25,770 nucleotides of DNA from Clostridiales bacterium (GCA_021203685.1 JAJQAS010000251.1:1425-27194), one strand, 5' to 3'. Shown: positions 6,625 through 13,527, counted from the first letter of the stretch. The notes: generated by a model from the sequence alone, not told the origin. Numbers and translations are program-made.

Positions 6625-7071
6625 TCACGCTCCGAGGCTGTCGATTGCCTCAAAGACGGGTTCCAACTCTGTGATGGATTCATACCTTCTTCGGAAGGCT
6701 TGTAAATCCTGCATGGCCCGATTCACGAGAGCCGTGTATTCATCCTCTCGCCGGATGATAAGGGAGGTGGGCTTGTACCCGTTTCCCTCTGCCCGATAAA
6801 ATGCGCGGGTTTCCACGGCCTGTGGCTTGTCGTTTTCAACCACCAGATGGCACACAATCTGTCGGGCCTCATGCACCCGCCATTTCTGCGCCGCTTCTGT
6901 ATCGTCCCATGTGAAGCACTTGTGAAGTTCAGTTGCTTCATCTTTGGCTTTCTCCACAATTTCTTCGGGGCTGACGTTCTCCCCGATGGAGAGAATTTCG
7001 TCTGCTACCTTCTGAGCATCTGCGTTATGGTGGAGCGTCGCCCACCCTGTTTTCCATTTCGCCGTTGTCAC
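6625..7071 (-). CDS. Conserved phage protein of unknown function
   Basis: This 148-residue, largely helical protein starts at GTG 7071, which overlaps the stop of the HNH gene (GTGA), so translation is coupled. Recognisable stretches are ELHKCFTWDDTEAAQKWR (48-65), HEARQIVCHLVVEND (67-81) and a C-terminal helix rich in charged residues (LQAFRRRYESITELEPVFEAI). I have the impression of a widespread phage family in which an LHxCFxWDD motif is followed by a YRxxQAR-like segment. I cannot name a function and see no catalytic motif, metal site or membrane segment. It is the last protein gene before the RNA array; its stop at 6625 lies about 70 nt upstream of the first array hairpin. Confidence 0.75.
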   Translation of the reverse strand: MTTAKWKTGWATLHHNADAQKVADEILSIGENVSPEEIVEKAKDEATELHKCFTWDDTEAAQKWRVHEARQIVCHLVVENDKPQAVETRAFYRAEGNGYKPTSLIIRREDEYTALVNRAMQDLQAFRRRYESITELEPVFEAIDSLGA

Positions 7072-7763
7072 TTTTGATTCCCCCTTTTGGCTTTCAGCCC
7101 GTAGATTTTGCAGAGGGTCTTGTCCATCTCCACGCCGCCGTTCAGGTGGTATTTTTCGAAAAATTCACTGTCCGGCATTGTGTGCGCCTCCGTGTGGTGT
7201 TCCCTGCACAGGGGCAAGACTTCCATTCCCTCGTGGATAATGTCGGTTCTGTCGCGTCCCATACCCACACGGTCAATGTGGTGAAGGTCTGCCCGTTTGC
7301 CGCAAACACAACATCGCTTATTGATGAGGCACGAATAGACGTAGTCCCCGACATCGTCCACATAGCTGATTAGGCTCTTTTTCGTGGGTATGTCGTTCCT
7401 TACGATGAATCGGGCCAGCCACCGCTGAAACGCAGCTACAACGGACATCGGAGCGTTTGAGAGGGAAAAAAGACTGTCCGCCGTCTGCCAAAGTTCAGCT
7501 GTCCAGAACTCCACCTTTAGAAGCTCTTTCGCCTCGCTCTTTTCCTCTCCCATCCAGTCGGCTATCTCTCCGATCATAGCGTAGCAATTTCTTCTCTGCT
7601 TCGCTGAGAGAGGGCGGCTGTCTATCATCTGGATGGAACACTCTTTATATTCCCGCCGGAGCATGGTGGGAAGGTCATCATACTTCGCCCGGATGACAAC
7701 CTCCCCGGCCCGTTCGTCATACTCCGTTATCCTGCCCTTGCAGGTGTCGATGGGGCTTTTCAT
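7068..7763 (-). CDS. Putative HNH-type phage nuclease
   Basis: This 231-residue protein has an N-terminal region that includes SAKQRRNCYAMIGEIADWMG (53-72), typical of NinB/YqaS-like phage recombination proteins. A C-terminal zinc-containing HNH fold follows: RCCVCGK (150-156), DLHHIDRVG (159-167), then LPLCREHHTEAH (183-194). The Cys pairs and the paired histidines fit the HNHc_6 type (putative HNHc nuclease) seen in Firmicute phages. It probably cuts DNA during recombination or replication. Both ends overlap neighbouring genes by 4 bp, placing it firmly in the Gam-Rad52 recombination module. The basic C-terminus KAKRGNQK could contact DNA. Family is likely; enzyme activity is inferred. Confidence 0.8.
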   Translation of the reverse strand: MKSPIDTCKGRITEYDERAGEVVIRAKYDDLPTMLRREYKECSIQMIDSRPLSAKQRRNCYAMIGEIADWMGEEKSEAKELLKVEFWTAELWQTADSLFSLSNAPMSVVAAFQRWLARFIVRNDIPTKKSLISYVDDVGDYVYSCLINKRCCVCGKRADLHHIDRVGMGRDRTDIIHEGMEVLPLCREHHTEAHTMPDSEFFEKYHLNGGVEMDKTLCKIYGLKAKRGNQK

Positions 7764-8512
7764 GCGCCGCTACGGGCTTTCTGCTGCCCGTAGATGATGG
7801 CCTGACATTCCGCGCAATACACCGCGCCGCCGAACTTCTTTTTGCTGAACTGAATCAGCTGCTCCGGGGTGATGTCCTTGCCGTCCTTGCCCTTCGTCCC
7901 CATGATGGGCTTTCTGCACCTGTCGCAGGGGACATACTGTTGTGGCTCCACCTTCTGGGGCGGCTGGGGAGGTTGCTCCGGTGCCTGCTGGTAGCCGATG
8001 GACCACTCAAACACTACCCGCCCCTTTACGGAGATAGTAAGGGAGTTAATGTTCCGGTTGGCTCCGTAGCTAATAGAATCCACCGTGAAGCGGTCATAAC
8101 AGGCAAGTTTTCCGTTTCGCCCCGGAACGATTTTGCACCGGTCAGCGGGGATAAAGATACGTGGTGCGGTGTAAAGCTCCCGCCCGATGCCCCAGTTGAC
8201 GCAAGCGCGCTTGAAGGAATCAGACGCAAGCCCCTTTTCCTTCTCGGTGTTGCTCTCGGTGCCGGTGTCCTCTTTAGAAACCCACTGGCACCTCTCCTCG
8301 TCAAAGATGGACACGGTACAATTGGCGTTCTCGCGGCTGTGGTGCCGCTTCCAATTCATCGGTCCCACCGTCTCGTCCAGGATGTCCATGTCACATCGTG
8401 CGTCCTTGTAGAGCAGGACGGTCACTCCGGTGGGTTGCCCCTGCCTTTCGTGGACTTGCGACACGCGGCAAGAGATTTCGTCCGGCTTCAAAAGCCTGAA
8501 TTTGGGATTCAT
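7760..8512 (-). CDS. Rad52/Rad22-family single-strand annealing protein with zinc ribbon
   Basis: This 250-residue protein has a conserved phage core: FRLLKPDEISCRV near the start, LLYKDARCDMDILDETVGPMNW (33-54), CTVSIFDEERCQWVSKEDTGTESNTEKEKG (65-94) and SDSFKRACVNWGIGRELYTAP (98-117). I recognise this from phage proteins annotated as Rad52/22 DNA repair or recombination proteins; they anneal complementary ssDNA strands. A Pro/Gln-rich linker (174-192) joins it to a C-terminal zinc ribbon with CDRC (196-199) and CAEC (233-236). It sits between Gam, which protects DNA ends, and the HNH nuclease, an arrangement typical of a phage recombination cassette. Its stop and start overlap neighbours as ATGA. 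Confidence 0.8.
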   Translation of the reverse strand: MNPKFRLLKPDEISCRVSQVHERQGQPTGVTVLLYKDARCDMDILDETVGPMNWKRHHSRENANCTVSIFDEERCQWVSKEDTGTESNTEKEKGLASDSFKRACVNWGIGRELYTAPRIFIPADRCKIVPGRNGKLACYDRFTVDSISYGANRNINSLTISVKGRVVFEWSIGYQQAPEQPPQPPQKVEPQQYVPCDRCRKPIMGTKGKDGKDITPEQLIQFSKKKFGGAVYCAECQAIIYGQQKARSGA

Positions 8513-9048
8513 CTTTTCGCCCCCTTGATCTGAAACTCTCCGGGGACTTCCTCAGAGGTAACGCCCTCTACCATTTCCCCTGTGTCCGCAAAAGCAGCAC
8601 CGCCGCCGGTTGCCACCAGCTTCTTTTTTAGTTCACCCCAGACGGGGGAAACTTTCAGGTACTCTTCCCGGCCCTCGCTCATCAACCATTCCGCCAGCTT
8701 GTCACTGTCCATCGACATCTTCACGCTAGGCTTTTTCTGCACCAGCGTCCCGCTGAGTAGCCGGTAGGTGGTCTGTGTCTTGGTGTCGGTGCTGGGCTTC
8801 ACCGTCTGGAAATACTCTTGCAGGGCGGCTTTCAGCGGCTCCACAGCATTGTCCCGGCGGGTTGCCTCTGCGTCTTTACGGGCTTTCAGCTCCGCGATTC
8901 TCTGGTCTGCCAGCTCTGCGAGGCGGTTGTATTCCTCTTCCGCCTCTGCGATTTTTCGCAAGGCCCAATCCGCCTTACTGTCGCTGTCGATTCTCCAGCC
9001 TGTTTGTCCGGTCATTTCGTCCAGCACTGATTGTTCGGCAAGCATCAT
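8509..9048 (-). CDS. gam: Host-nuclease inhibitor Gam-like protein
   Basis: This is a Mu Gam family protein of about 179 residues: IDSDSKADWALRKIAEAEEEYNRLAELADQRI at the front, a coiled-coil region with basic residues, then TTYRLLSGTLVQKKPSVKM and a late segment with VWGELKKKL. Gam dimers bind the ends of linear dsDNA and shield them from RecBCD/AddAB nucleases. An in-frame ATG lies further upstream at 9057, but the AAGGA there abuts it. The ATG at 9048 (MMLAEQ) has proper spacing of eight bases, so I prefer that start. The acidic C-terminus EMVEGVTSEEVPGEF is not part of the core. It is coupled to the Rad52-like gene by an ATGA overlap. Confidence 0.85.
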   Translation of the reverse strand: MMLAEQSVLDEMTGQTGWRIDSDSKADWALRKIAEAEEEYNRLAELADQRIAELKARKDAEATRRDNAVEPLKAALQEYFQTVKPSTDTKTQTTYRLLSGTLVQKKPSVKMSMDSDKLAEWLMSEGREEYLKVSPVWGELKKKLVATGGGAAFADTGEMVEGVTSEEVPGEFQIKGAKR

Positions 9049-9181
9049 CTTCATCATCCTTTCTATTTAGGCGCTCTTCACAGAGGGCTATGTCGTGGGC
9101 CAGATAGAATCTGTCCCCGGCCCATAAGCTCTTGCCGCATATTTCACAGCGGCACACACTGCCATCATTCTGCTTCTTCAT
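8975..9181 (-). CDS. Small Cys-rich protein overlapping gam
   Basis: This 68-codon frame starts at ATG 9181 inside the end of the 51-aa zinc-ribbon gene and runs 74 bp into gam in another frame. The first half, CRCEICGKSLWAGDRFYLAHDIALCEERL, resembles the preceding zinc-ribbon mini-protein (CCICGGEIYRGERYYIVGG...CEAC), suggesting a tandem duplicate. The second Cys pair is reduced to one Cys. The rest, overlapping gam, looks like out-of-frame sequence. It could be a real small protein whose end was altered when gam was placed next to it, or a remnant. No strong ribosome binding site is seen. Confidence 0.4.
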   Translation of the reverse strand: MKKQNDGSVCRCEICGKSLWAGDRFYLAHDIALCEERLNRKDDEDDACRTISAGRNDRTNRLENRQRQ

Positions 9182-9320
9182 CGTCTGCGACTTCCTCACG
9201 GACGCAAGCCTCACAAGCCGCTTCGCCGCCCACGATGTAGTAGCGTTCGCCCCGGTAAATCTCGCCGCCGCAGATGCAACAGCGGAGCAGGGGCTTTTCC
9301 GCTTGCTTGTCCCAGGTCAT
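9165..9320 (-). CDS. 51-aa zinc-ribbon mini-protein
   Basis: The frame encodes 51 residues with CCICGGEIYRGERYYIVGG followed by CEACV, a compact treble-clef or ribbon with two CxxC pairs (residues 15-18 and 36-39), then an acidic tail ending DDEEAE. Such mini-proteins are common in early operons of Clostridia phages and are often missed for their size. The ATG at 9320 overlaps the stop of the preceding 59-aa gene as ATGA, which decides the start. The role is unknown; zinc binding is inferred from the Cys pattern. Confidence 0.65.
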   Translation of the reverse strand: MTWDKQAEKPLLRCCICGGEIYRGERYYIVGGEAACEACVREEVADDEEAE

Positions 9321-9496
9321 ACCGCGCCGCCTTTCAGCGCGTCCAGCATTGCCGCCTCGCTGTTCAAGCTTGCCAGCCGCCGCCGAAACAGCTCGTCCAG
9401 CGTGTCCAGCAGTTCCTCTTCCTCCAGCCGGGCCGGTGCGCCCTGCCCTGCGATGATGGCAAGGATTGCTTCACTGTAAATCTCGCTTTTCTTCAT
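9317..9496 (-). CDS. 59-aa helical phage mini-protein
   Basis: The start ATG at 9496 is preceded by a GGAGGAG ribosome binding site at good spacing and overlaps the stop of the upstream HTH gene (ATGA). The product, beginning MKKSEIYSEAILAII and continuing LEEEELLDTLDELFRRRLASLNSEAAMLDALKGG, is predicted to be almost wholly alpha-helical and acidic in the middle. I do not recognise a family. A frame extending much further upstream exists but it overlaps the HTH gene and lacks a better start. It ends in an ATGA overlap with the zinc-ribbon mini-protein, so all of these small genes form one coupled block. Confidence 0.6.
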   Translation of the reverse strand: MKKSEIYSEAILAIIAGQGAPARLEEEELLDTLDELFRRRLASLNSEAAMLDALKGGAV

Positions 9497-9942
9497 CTTG
9501 CTCCTCCATTTCGTCTTGCTTCGAGGCCACGTTCTCTCGCTTTGTTGGGCCATCCTGCCTCCTGCTTTCGGAATTTGATGTAAATTCCTTTCCGCCTCAG
9601 GCTGTGGATGGCGCTGCACACGCCGCCGTGGGTAACGCCCAACTCTTCGGCAATTTCGCTCATTGTCATGCCGTCCCAGTCCCGCTCCTGAAGCATCTCC
9701 GCGATAGGGCGGGGAGGTTTTGGATTTGGTTCCGGTACCGGCGGCTTGTGGGCCAACCTGTCCTCGTCCGGCATGATGGGCCAGCACTCCCGGATTGACT
9801 TGTCAACCCGGTGTCCCGTTCCATCGCCACCGGAACGCGGGAAACGCACCATTGCATACCGGCGTTTCGGATGAATGTACGCCACAGAGCCGCCCATCAC
9901 CCTGTCACCGAGGGCAATGTCACGCGGAAGGTATCCGGTCAT
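9493..9942 (-). CDS. HTH-containing phage early protein
   Basis: This 149-residue protein starts at ATG 9942 behind GGGGAGGAAC, overlapping the stop of the upstream small membrane protein as ATGA; a longer in-frame extension would cross that gene and is rejected. The N-terminal half (1-55, LPRDIALGDRVMGGSVAYI and MVRFPRSGG) looks like a small beta-rich domain. A Pro-rich linker (67-80, PPVPEPNPKPPRP) follows. Residues 91-122, GMTMSEIAEELGVTHGGVCSAIHSLRRKG, form a clear helix-turn-helix of the winged type used by sigma-like and MarR-like regulators. It probably binds DNA and may regulate the early operon or recognise an origin; the exact role is unknown. Confidence 0.65.
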   Translation of the reverse strand: MTGYLPRDIALGDRVMGGSVAYIHPKRRYAMVRFPRSGGDGTGHRVDKSIRECWPIMPDEDRLAHKPPVPEPNPKPPRPIAEMLQERDWDGMTMSEIAEELGVTHGGVCSAIHSLRRKGIYIKFRKQEAGWPNKARERGLEARRNGGAR

Positions 9943-10118
9943 TTCATGTTCCTCCCCGCAATCAGTGCCTCCAGCAACCAGCCGAGAGAAGCACACAGCA
10001 GCATCGTCCCTGCCGTGTAGCCGCCGAACAGGGCCACGATGATACCCGCAAAGGCGGCGATCAAGCCCAGGATGGCGGTCAAGGCGAAGATAATCAGCAC
10101 CGCGCCTTCTCGTTTCAT
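9939..10118 (-). CDS. 59-aa phage membrane protein
   Basis: The ATG at 10118 has an AGGAGG site seven bases upstream. The product has a charged start MKREG, then two hydrophobic segments: AVLIIFALTAILGLIAAFAGIIVALF (6-31) and TAGTMLLCASLGWLLEALI (36-54), with a short basic tail GRNMK. It should be a two-helix inner-membrane protein. Small membrane proteins in a phage early region can serve in superinfection exclusion, but nothing in the sequence proves this. Its stop overlaps the next start as ATGA. Confidence 0.65.
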   Translation of the reverse strand: MKREGAVLIIFALTAILGLIAAFAGIIVALFGGYTAGTMLLCASLGWLLEALIAGRNMK

Positions 10119-10130
10119 CTTTCTTACCTC

Positions 10131-10349
10131 CTACCATTCCACCGGGTTCCCGGTGTGCTCATTCGCCCAACGCCGCAAGCCTTCTACGGGGTACAGCGTC
10201 CGCCCCTTCACCTTCAAGGTGGGGAGATCGGTGTTCGCCGCCCACTCGCGGATAGTTCGCTCCGACACGCTCAGCAGTTGCCCCGCCTTTTTCGCAGATA
10301 CGGCGATAGGCTCTACTGTGATTGCCATATCAGGCTCCACTTGTTTCAT
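10131..10349 (-). CDS. Excisionase-like helix-turn-helix protein
   Basis: The 72-residue protein has VSAKKAGQLLSVSERTIREWAANTDLPTLKVKGRTLYPVEGLRRW. This is the MerR-like winged HTH of excisionases and HTH_17 proteins, where a short HTH is followed by a wing with GRxLYP and an RRW end. Such proteins bend DNA at att sites (Xis) or control early transcription. The start ATG 10349 is chosen because an AGGGGATG site precedes it; a longer frame upstream crosses the previous gene. It is not next to the integrase, which lies 3.3 kb away on the other strand, so control of integrase direction is only a possibility. Confidence 0.7.
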   Translation of the reverse strand: MKQVEPDMAITVEPIAVSAKKAGQLLSVSERTIREWAANTDLPTLKVKGRTLYPVEGLRRWANEHTGNPVEW

Positions 10350-10371
10350 ACTTACATCCCCTTTTGGCCCC

Positions 10372-10491
10372 TTAAAGGGACCAGATGAATTTGACAACCG
10401 CCGTCCCCGCCGCTGTGAGCAGGAGAAAGAGGGCAATCGCTGCCAGAAAGATAAGGGTAGTGATTATCTTCGCTATCGTTTCCGGTTTCAT
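10372..10491 (-). CDS. 39-aa single-span membrane protein
   Basis: The ATG at 10491 follows a GGGGAG site ten bases upstream. The product, beginning MKPETIAKIITTLIFLAAI and ending AVVKFIWSL, is a single hydrophobic helix (about residues 10-32) with a Lys near each end. It resembles small membrane peptides found just after cro in many prophages. It lies immediately downstream of the DUF739 gene (stop at 10496) with four bases between. Function unknown. Confidence 0.5.
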   Translation of the reverse strand: MKPETIAKIITTLIFLAAIALFLLLTAAGTAVVKFIWSL

Positions 10492-10495
10492 GCTC

Positions 10496-10792
10496 TCACT
10501 CCCCTTCGACGGTTTCCGACTTGACCGGAGTTTTTTCGGCTGTCCCGTGGTCAAGTTCGGTTTTCTGAACTTTTTTTGTAAAAAAATAGAGCGGGATGTC
10601 GGCGGGGGTAAGGTTCAGAACGTCCAGTGCCCTGGTGATTTCCATTTGGGAAAACTCCAAAGAATTGTTCAGCCTTTGGCTCACAGAGACGGTTCCAAGG
10701 CCAATTCTGCCTGCAAAAACGTCCTGAGTGCCGCAGATTTCCTTGATTCTGCCCCGCAATTTGCTATAATCAAAATCCGTTCGCATAGCCAC
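10496..10792 (-). CDS. DUF739 Cro-like repressor
   Basis: This is a 98-residue DNA-binding protein of the DUF739 family: FDYSKLRGRIKEICGTQDVFAGRIG, then VSVSQRLNNSLEFSQMEI, then ALDVLNLTPADIPLYFF. The HTH covers about residues 18-45. DUF739 proteins are lambda-Cro-like regulators placed divergently from a CI-like repressor, exactly as here. The start is GTG at 10792, six bases after AGGAGG; the ATG two codons later is less well spaced. It is the first gene of the leftward early operon, driven by a consensus promoter. The C-terminal tail (about 75-98) is charged and probably disordered. Confidence 0.85.
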   Translation of the reverse strand: MAMRTDFDYSKLRGRIKEICGTQDVFAGRIGLGTVSVSQRLNNSLEFSQMEITRALDVLNLTPADIPLYFFTKKVQKTELDHGTAEKTPVKSETVEGE

Positions 10793-10811
10793 AAATCACC
10801 TCCTGTTCATC

Positions 10812-10915
10812 TTTCTGAATTTATTATAACCACTCACGGCGGATATGTCAATATTTATTTTTCATTTTTCTGAACTTTTTGAAAAAAAGCAAAAATAACT
10901 GTTGCTTTTTCTGAA
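10812..10915. promoter_or_regulatory. Operator region with three TTTCTGAA boxes
   Basis: The octamer TTTCTGAA occurs in the same orientation at 10812-10819, 10867-10874 and 10908-10915, covering the start of the leftward promoter, the middle, and the spacer of the rightward promoter. This is the layout of a lambdoid-type three-operator switch, though the boxes are not palindromic as written. The base following each box alternates between T and C (GAAT, GAAC). Confidence 0.6.
10823..10851 (-). promoter_or_regulatory. Early leftward promoter (cro side)
   Basis: On the minus strand TTGACA (10846-10851), a 17-base spacer and TATAAT (10823-10828) form a perfect sigma-A promoter. A TTCAGAAA box (10812-10819) sits at the expected transcription start, ideal for repression by the divergent CI-like protein. 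Confidence 0.93.
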
Positions 10916-10930
10916 TTTTAATGGTATGCT
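10902..10930 (+). promoter_or_regulatory. Repressor maintenance promoter
   Basis: TTGCTT (10902-10907), a 17-base spacer and TATGCT (10925-10930) precede the repressor ATG at 10966. A TTTCTGAA box (10908-10915) lies inside the spacer, so the repressor or the Cro-like protein could block this promoter. The gene has a strong AAGGAGG site. Confidence 0.75.
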
Positions 10931-10965
10931 AAAGCCAACACAGAGGAAAAGAAGGAGGTGCTGAG

Positions 10966-11634
10966 ATGAATACCACAGCGGAACGTCTACAAAAGGCGTT
11001 AAAAGTCAGGGGGATGAAACAAACCGAACTGGCAACCAGGACACAGATCGGAAAGTCCTCCATCCACGCTTATATTACGGGTGACTATCTGCCAAAACAA
11101 AACAATATCTACAAAATGGCGCAAGCGTTAGATGTGAGCGAAAGCTGGTTGATGGGCTATGACGTTCCGATGGAGCGTGGTGCCGTAGACACGAATCTCC
11201 AAACTATGCCCCAAAAGGCCCGTGGGAAGGCAATTCGTGTTCCAGTTCTCGGTAGCGTGCCCGCTGGCACACCCATAGAAGCCATTGAAGATATTATAGA
11301 TTGGGAAGAAATACCCGAAGCTATGGCCTCCGGTGGGCGCGAATATTTCGCTTTGAAGGTGACCGGAGACAGTATGTACCCAAAGTATCTCGAAGGGGAT
11401 ACTATTATAGTGCGCCGCCAAGATACCTTTACATCTGGTGCCGACTGCGTTGTATATGTGAACGGGTACGACGCGACCCTAAAGACTGTGAAGGAAACGC
11501 AAGGTGGCGGTATCACGTTGCAGCCGGTAAACCCAAACTACCCGCCGCGTACATATTCACAAGATGAAATTCGCACTTTACCGGTTTCTATTGCCGGTGT
11601 AGTGGTTGAGTTGCGGAGAAAGATAAACACTTAG
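10966..11634 (+). CDS. CI-like prophage repressor (XRE HTH plus S24 peptidase)
   Basis: This 222-residue repressor has an N-terminal XRE helix-turn-helix (about 6-62, with MKQTELATRTQIGKSSIHAY as the HTH) and a C-terminal LexA/CI S24 domain (about 90-220). The self-cleavage site is visible as Ala100-Gly101 in SVPAGTP; the catalytic pair is Ser136 in GDSMYP and Lys173 in ATLKTV. It should hold the early operon silent and cleave itself when RecA filaments form after DNA damage, inducing the prophage. Start ATG 10966 has AAGGAGG eight bases upstream. All key residues are present, so the switch looks functional. Confidence 0.93.
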   Translation: MNTTAERLQKALKVRGMKQTELATRTQIGKSSIHAYITGDYLPKQNNIYKMAQALDVSESWLMGYDVPMERGAVDTNLQTMPQKARGKAIRVPVLGSVPAGTPIEAIEDIIDWEEIPEAMASGGREYFALKVTGDSMYPKYLEGDTIIVRRQDTFTSGADCVVYVNGYDATLKTVKETQGGGITLQPVNPNYPPRTYSQDEIRTLPVSIAGVVVELRRKINT

Positions 11635-11656
11635 AGAATGGAAGGGAGAGAAAACT

Positions 11657-12775
11657 ATGGGGATGAGATTCCGAAAAAGCGTAAAAATAGGCAAGGGGAG
11701 CCGCGTCAACTTTGGGAAACGCGGTGTAAGCGTTTCATTCGGGGGCCGTGGCCTGCGGCATACCGTTTCCACCTCTGGACGGCGAACAACCTCTGTCGGT
11801 ATCCCTGGAACGGGGCTTTCCTATACAAGCACCTCCGGCGGCGGGAAAAGTCGAAGCAGCAAACGCCGTTCTTCATCGTCCAATCGCTCATATCAAGCCG
11901 AGGTTGCCAGACAGCAGCGCGAAGCTGAAAAAGCGGCAGAATACGAACGGAATTGTAAAGCTGTCGATGATTTTAATGATAGGCTTGATGAGATACGTTC
12001 CATCCACCAGACTTGCAGTGATTCGGTAGATTGGCAAACTCTAAAGATTCAACCTGAACCATTCCCAAAAGGAGAAGTCGGGCCACTTGAAGCAGACGCA
12101 AGGGCTAAATTTCTCAACTATTCTCCATCCCTTTTGGGGAAGGTGTTCAAGTCGGTCGATGACCGCAAGCGTGAAAAATTAGAGGCAGATATCCGCGCCG
12201 CGAAACAAGCCGATTCTGATAATTACAGCGATTGGGAGAATCTCCGCACCCTTGCGGGGCAAATCCTTGACGGGGGCCTTGAAAGCCATCTTTACGCCAT
12301 AACCGAGATGCACCCCTTCGACGATATTTTAGAGTTCGGAAGCGACTTTGACGCGGGGACGGATTCCCCCGATTTTATAGAGATTGAATTTCACGTCAAA
12401 TCGGCGCAAGTTGTCCCTGCGGAAACACTTTCGCTGACAAAGACGGGGAAACTCTCCAGAAAGGCCATGACGAAAACAATGCACTATGACATAGTGCAAG
12501 ATTATGTTTGCAGTTGCGCCCTGCGGGTGGCAAGAGAGATTTTCGCCATTCTGCCCGTCGGCAAAGTTGCAATCCACGCGGTGGACGCTGTGGCCGATGA
12601 TTCCACGGGCAAGGCCAAAGACGAAACCGTTCTTTCAGTCTTGATTCAGCGGCAAGATTTAGCGGAGATTGATTTTGATAAAATCGACCCGTCCGACACG
12701 CTTGAAGCTTTCCGTTGCAACATGAAGTTCAAAAAGACAAAAGGCTTGCTTCCTGTTGAGCGAGTCTGTACATGA
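11657..12775 (+). CDS. DUF4236 domain protein
   Basis: This 372-residue protein begins with a clear DUF4236 domain: MRFRKSVKIGKGSRVNFGKRG, then VSVSFGGRGLRHTVSTSGRRTTSVGIPGTGLSYTST (residues 3 to about 60). A Ser/Lys/Arg linker with a basic run (about 61-78) leads to a short coiled coil (about 80-105, AEVARQQREAEKAAEYERN). A larger globular C-terminal domain follows, with FIEIEFHVKS, RKAMTKTMHYDIVQDYVCSCALRVAREIFAILP and a late VLSVLIQRQDL, which I do not recognise. It is expressed from the lysogenic side, just after the repressor, the usual place for cargo such as superinfection immunity or anti-phage genes; that role is inference. The start has a GGGAGAG site. Confidence 0.75.
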   Translation: MGMRFRKSVKIGKGSRVNFGKRGVSVSFGGRGLRHTVSTSGRRTTSVGIPGTGLSYTSTSGGGKSRSSKRRSSSSNRSYQAEVARQQREAEKAAEYERNCKAVDDFNDRLDEIRSIHQTCSDSVDWQTLKIQPEPFPKGEVGPLEADARAKFLNYSPSLLGKVFKSVDDRKREKLEADIRAAKQADSDNYSDWENLRTLAGQILDGGLESHLYAITEMHPFDDILEFGSDFDAGTDSPDFIEIEFHVKSAQVVPAETLSLTKTGKLSRKAMTKTMHYDIVQDYVCSCALRVAREIFAILPVGKVAIHAVDAVADDSTGKAKDETVLSVLIQRQDLAEIDFDKIDPSDTLEAFRCNMKFKKTKGLLPVERVCT

Positions 12776-12789
12776 GGGGGCACAACGAA

Positions 12790-13527
12790 ATGAAGAAGCA
12801 GATTTTGGCCCTGTTGTTGGTGCTTTCCATGGCTCTGTCCCTTGTGTCCTGCGGCGGGTCCACCGCTGAGAAGGAAGCTGCCGTAAGTTCCGCAGATGAA
12901 TCCGTGGAAGTCGAACCCGCCGAAGATGAATCTTTGGAGAGTGTAGCAGATGAATCCTCGCTTGCCGATGAATCCGCAGAAACAAGCGAGGACGAATTCG
13001 CCCCCGCAGAAGATGAAGACAGTGCAACATCTGCCGAAGCATCCGCCGCTGAAACGGACGAGCAGGAATACGATGAACTCCAAGCACTGTTCCTGTCAGT
13101 GGAAGATGGCCTAACGGAGGAATCGCTGCTTGCCGCGATTGAAGAAAACGGTCTGTATTACAGGGATGAGGAAGGGGAAGAAAGTCATTATTACAAGGTC
13201 GCCTATACAGAAGGCGTGGCGAGGTTGAGCCACGCAGATGAGGGCGACAAATTTGAGGTGTCGTTTTATCTGTCCGACGGGACTGTAAAATCGGCTGAAT
13301 ATTTTGACGAGAGCCTTTTTGTTTCCGCGCTTTACAAGTCAAGCAAATTGGAATCTGACTATGGGTATACAGATTATTCATTCAGCGCGAACAAGCGGGA
13401 TGATGGCTCCGATAGTGGAACCGCGTCAATGAACTACTACGAGGCAAGTTCGCTTGAAGATGCCCTTCACCTTGCGCTGACCGTCAAGGCAAGAGAAGCA
13501 CAGTCTAGCAGGAACAACGTACAATAA
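12790..13527 (+). CDS. Secreted lipoprotein, prophage cargo
   Basis: The 245-residue product starts at ATG 12790 (GAGGGGG site nine bases upstream); an in-frame ATG at 12772 lacks a site. A lipoprotein signal MKKQILALLLVLSMALSLVSC has its lipobox LVSC with Cys21 as the lipidated residue. Residues 24 to about 95 are a low-complexity, strongly acidic spacer rich in ADES and DE repeats. The C-terminal part (about 98-230) is a small globular domain with SLLAAIEENGLYYRDEEGEESHYYKVAY and FEVSFYLSDGTVKSAEYF that I cannot assign. It lies between the DUF4236 gene and the integrase, so it is probably expressed in lysogens and alters the cell surface. An immunity or exclusion role is possible, unproven. 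Confidence 0.75.
   Translation: MKKQILALLLVLSMALSLVSCGGSTAEKEAAVSSADESVEVEPAEDESLESVADESSLADESAETSEDEFAPAEDEDSATSAEASAAETDEQEYDELQALFLSVEDGLTEESLLAAIEENGLYYRDEEGEESHYYKVAYTEGVARLSHADEGDKFEVSFYLSDGTVKSAEYFDESLFVSALYKSSKLESDYGYTDYSFSANKRDDGSDSGTASMNYYEASSLEDALHLALTVKAREAQSSRNNVQ

Noticed and set aside
6141..6628. Short minus-strand reading frames of 70 and 114 codons across the array
   Set aside because: They run through the hairpins and linkers, have no good ribosome binding sites (one starts by chance at GTG on the previous gene's stop), have low-complexity His/Thr/Gln-rich products, and the conserved pairing of the RNA explains the sequence better.
9493..10137. 214-residue version of the HTH early protein
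   Set aside because: The extra 65 residues are an out-of-frame reading of the 59-aa membrane protein gene, which has its own strong ribosome site.
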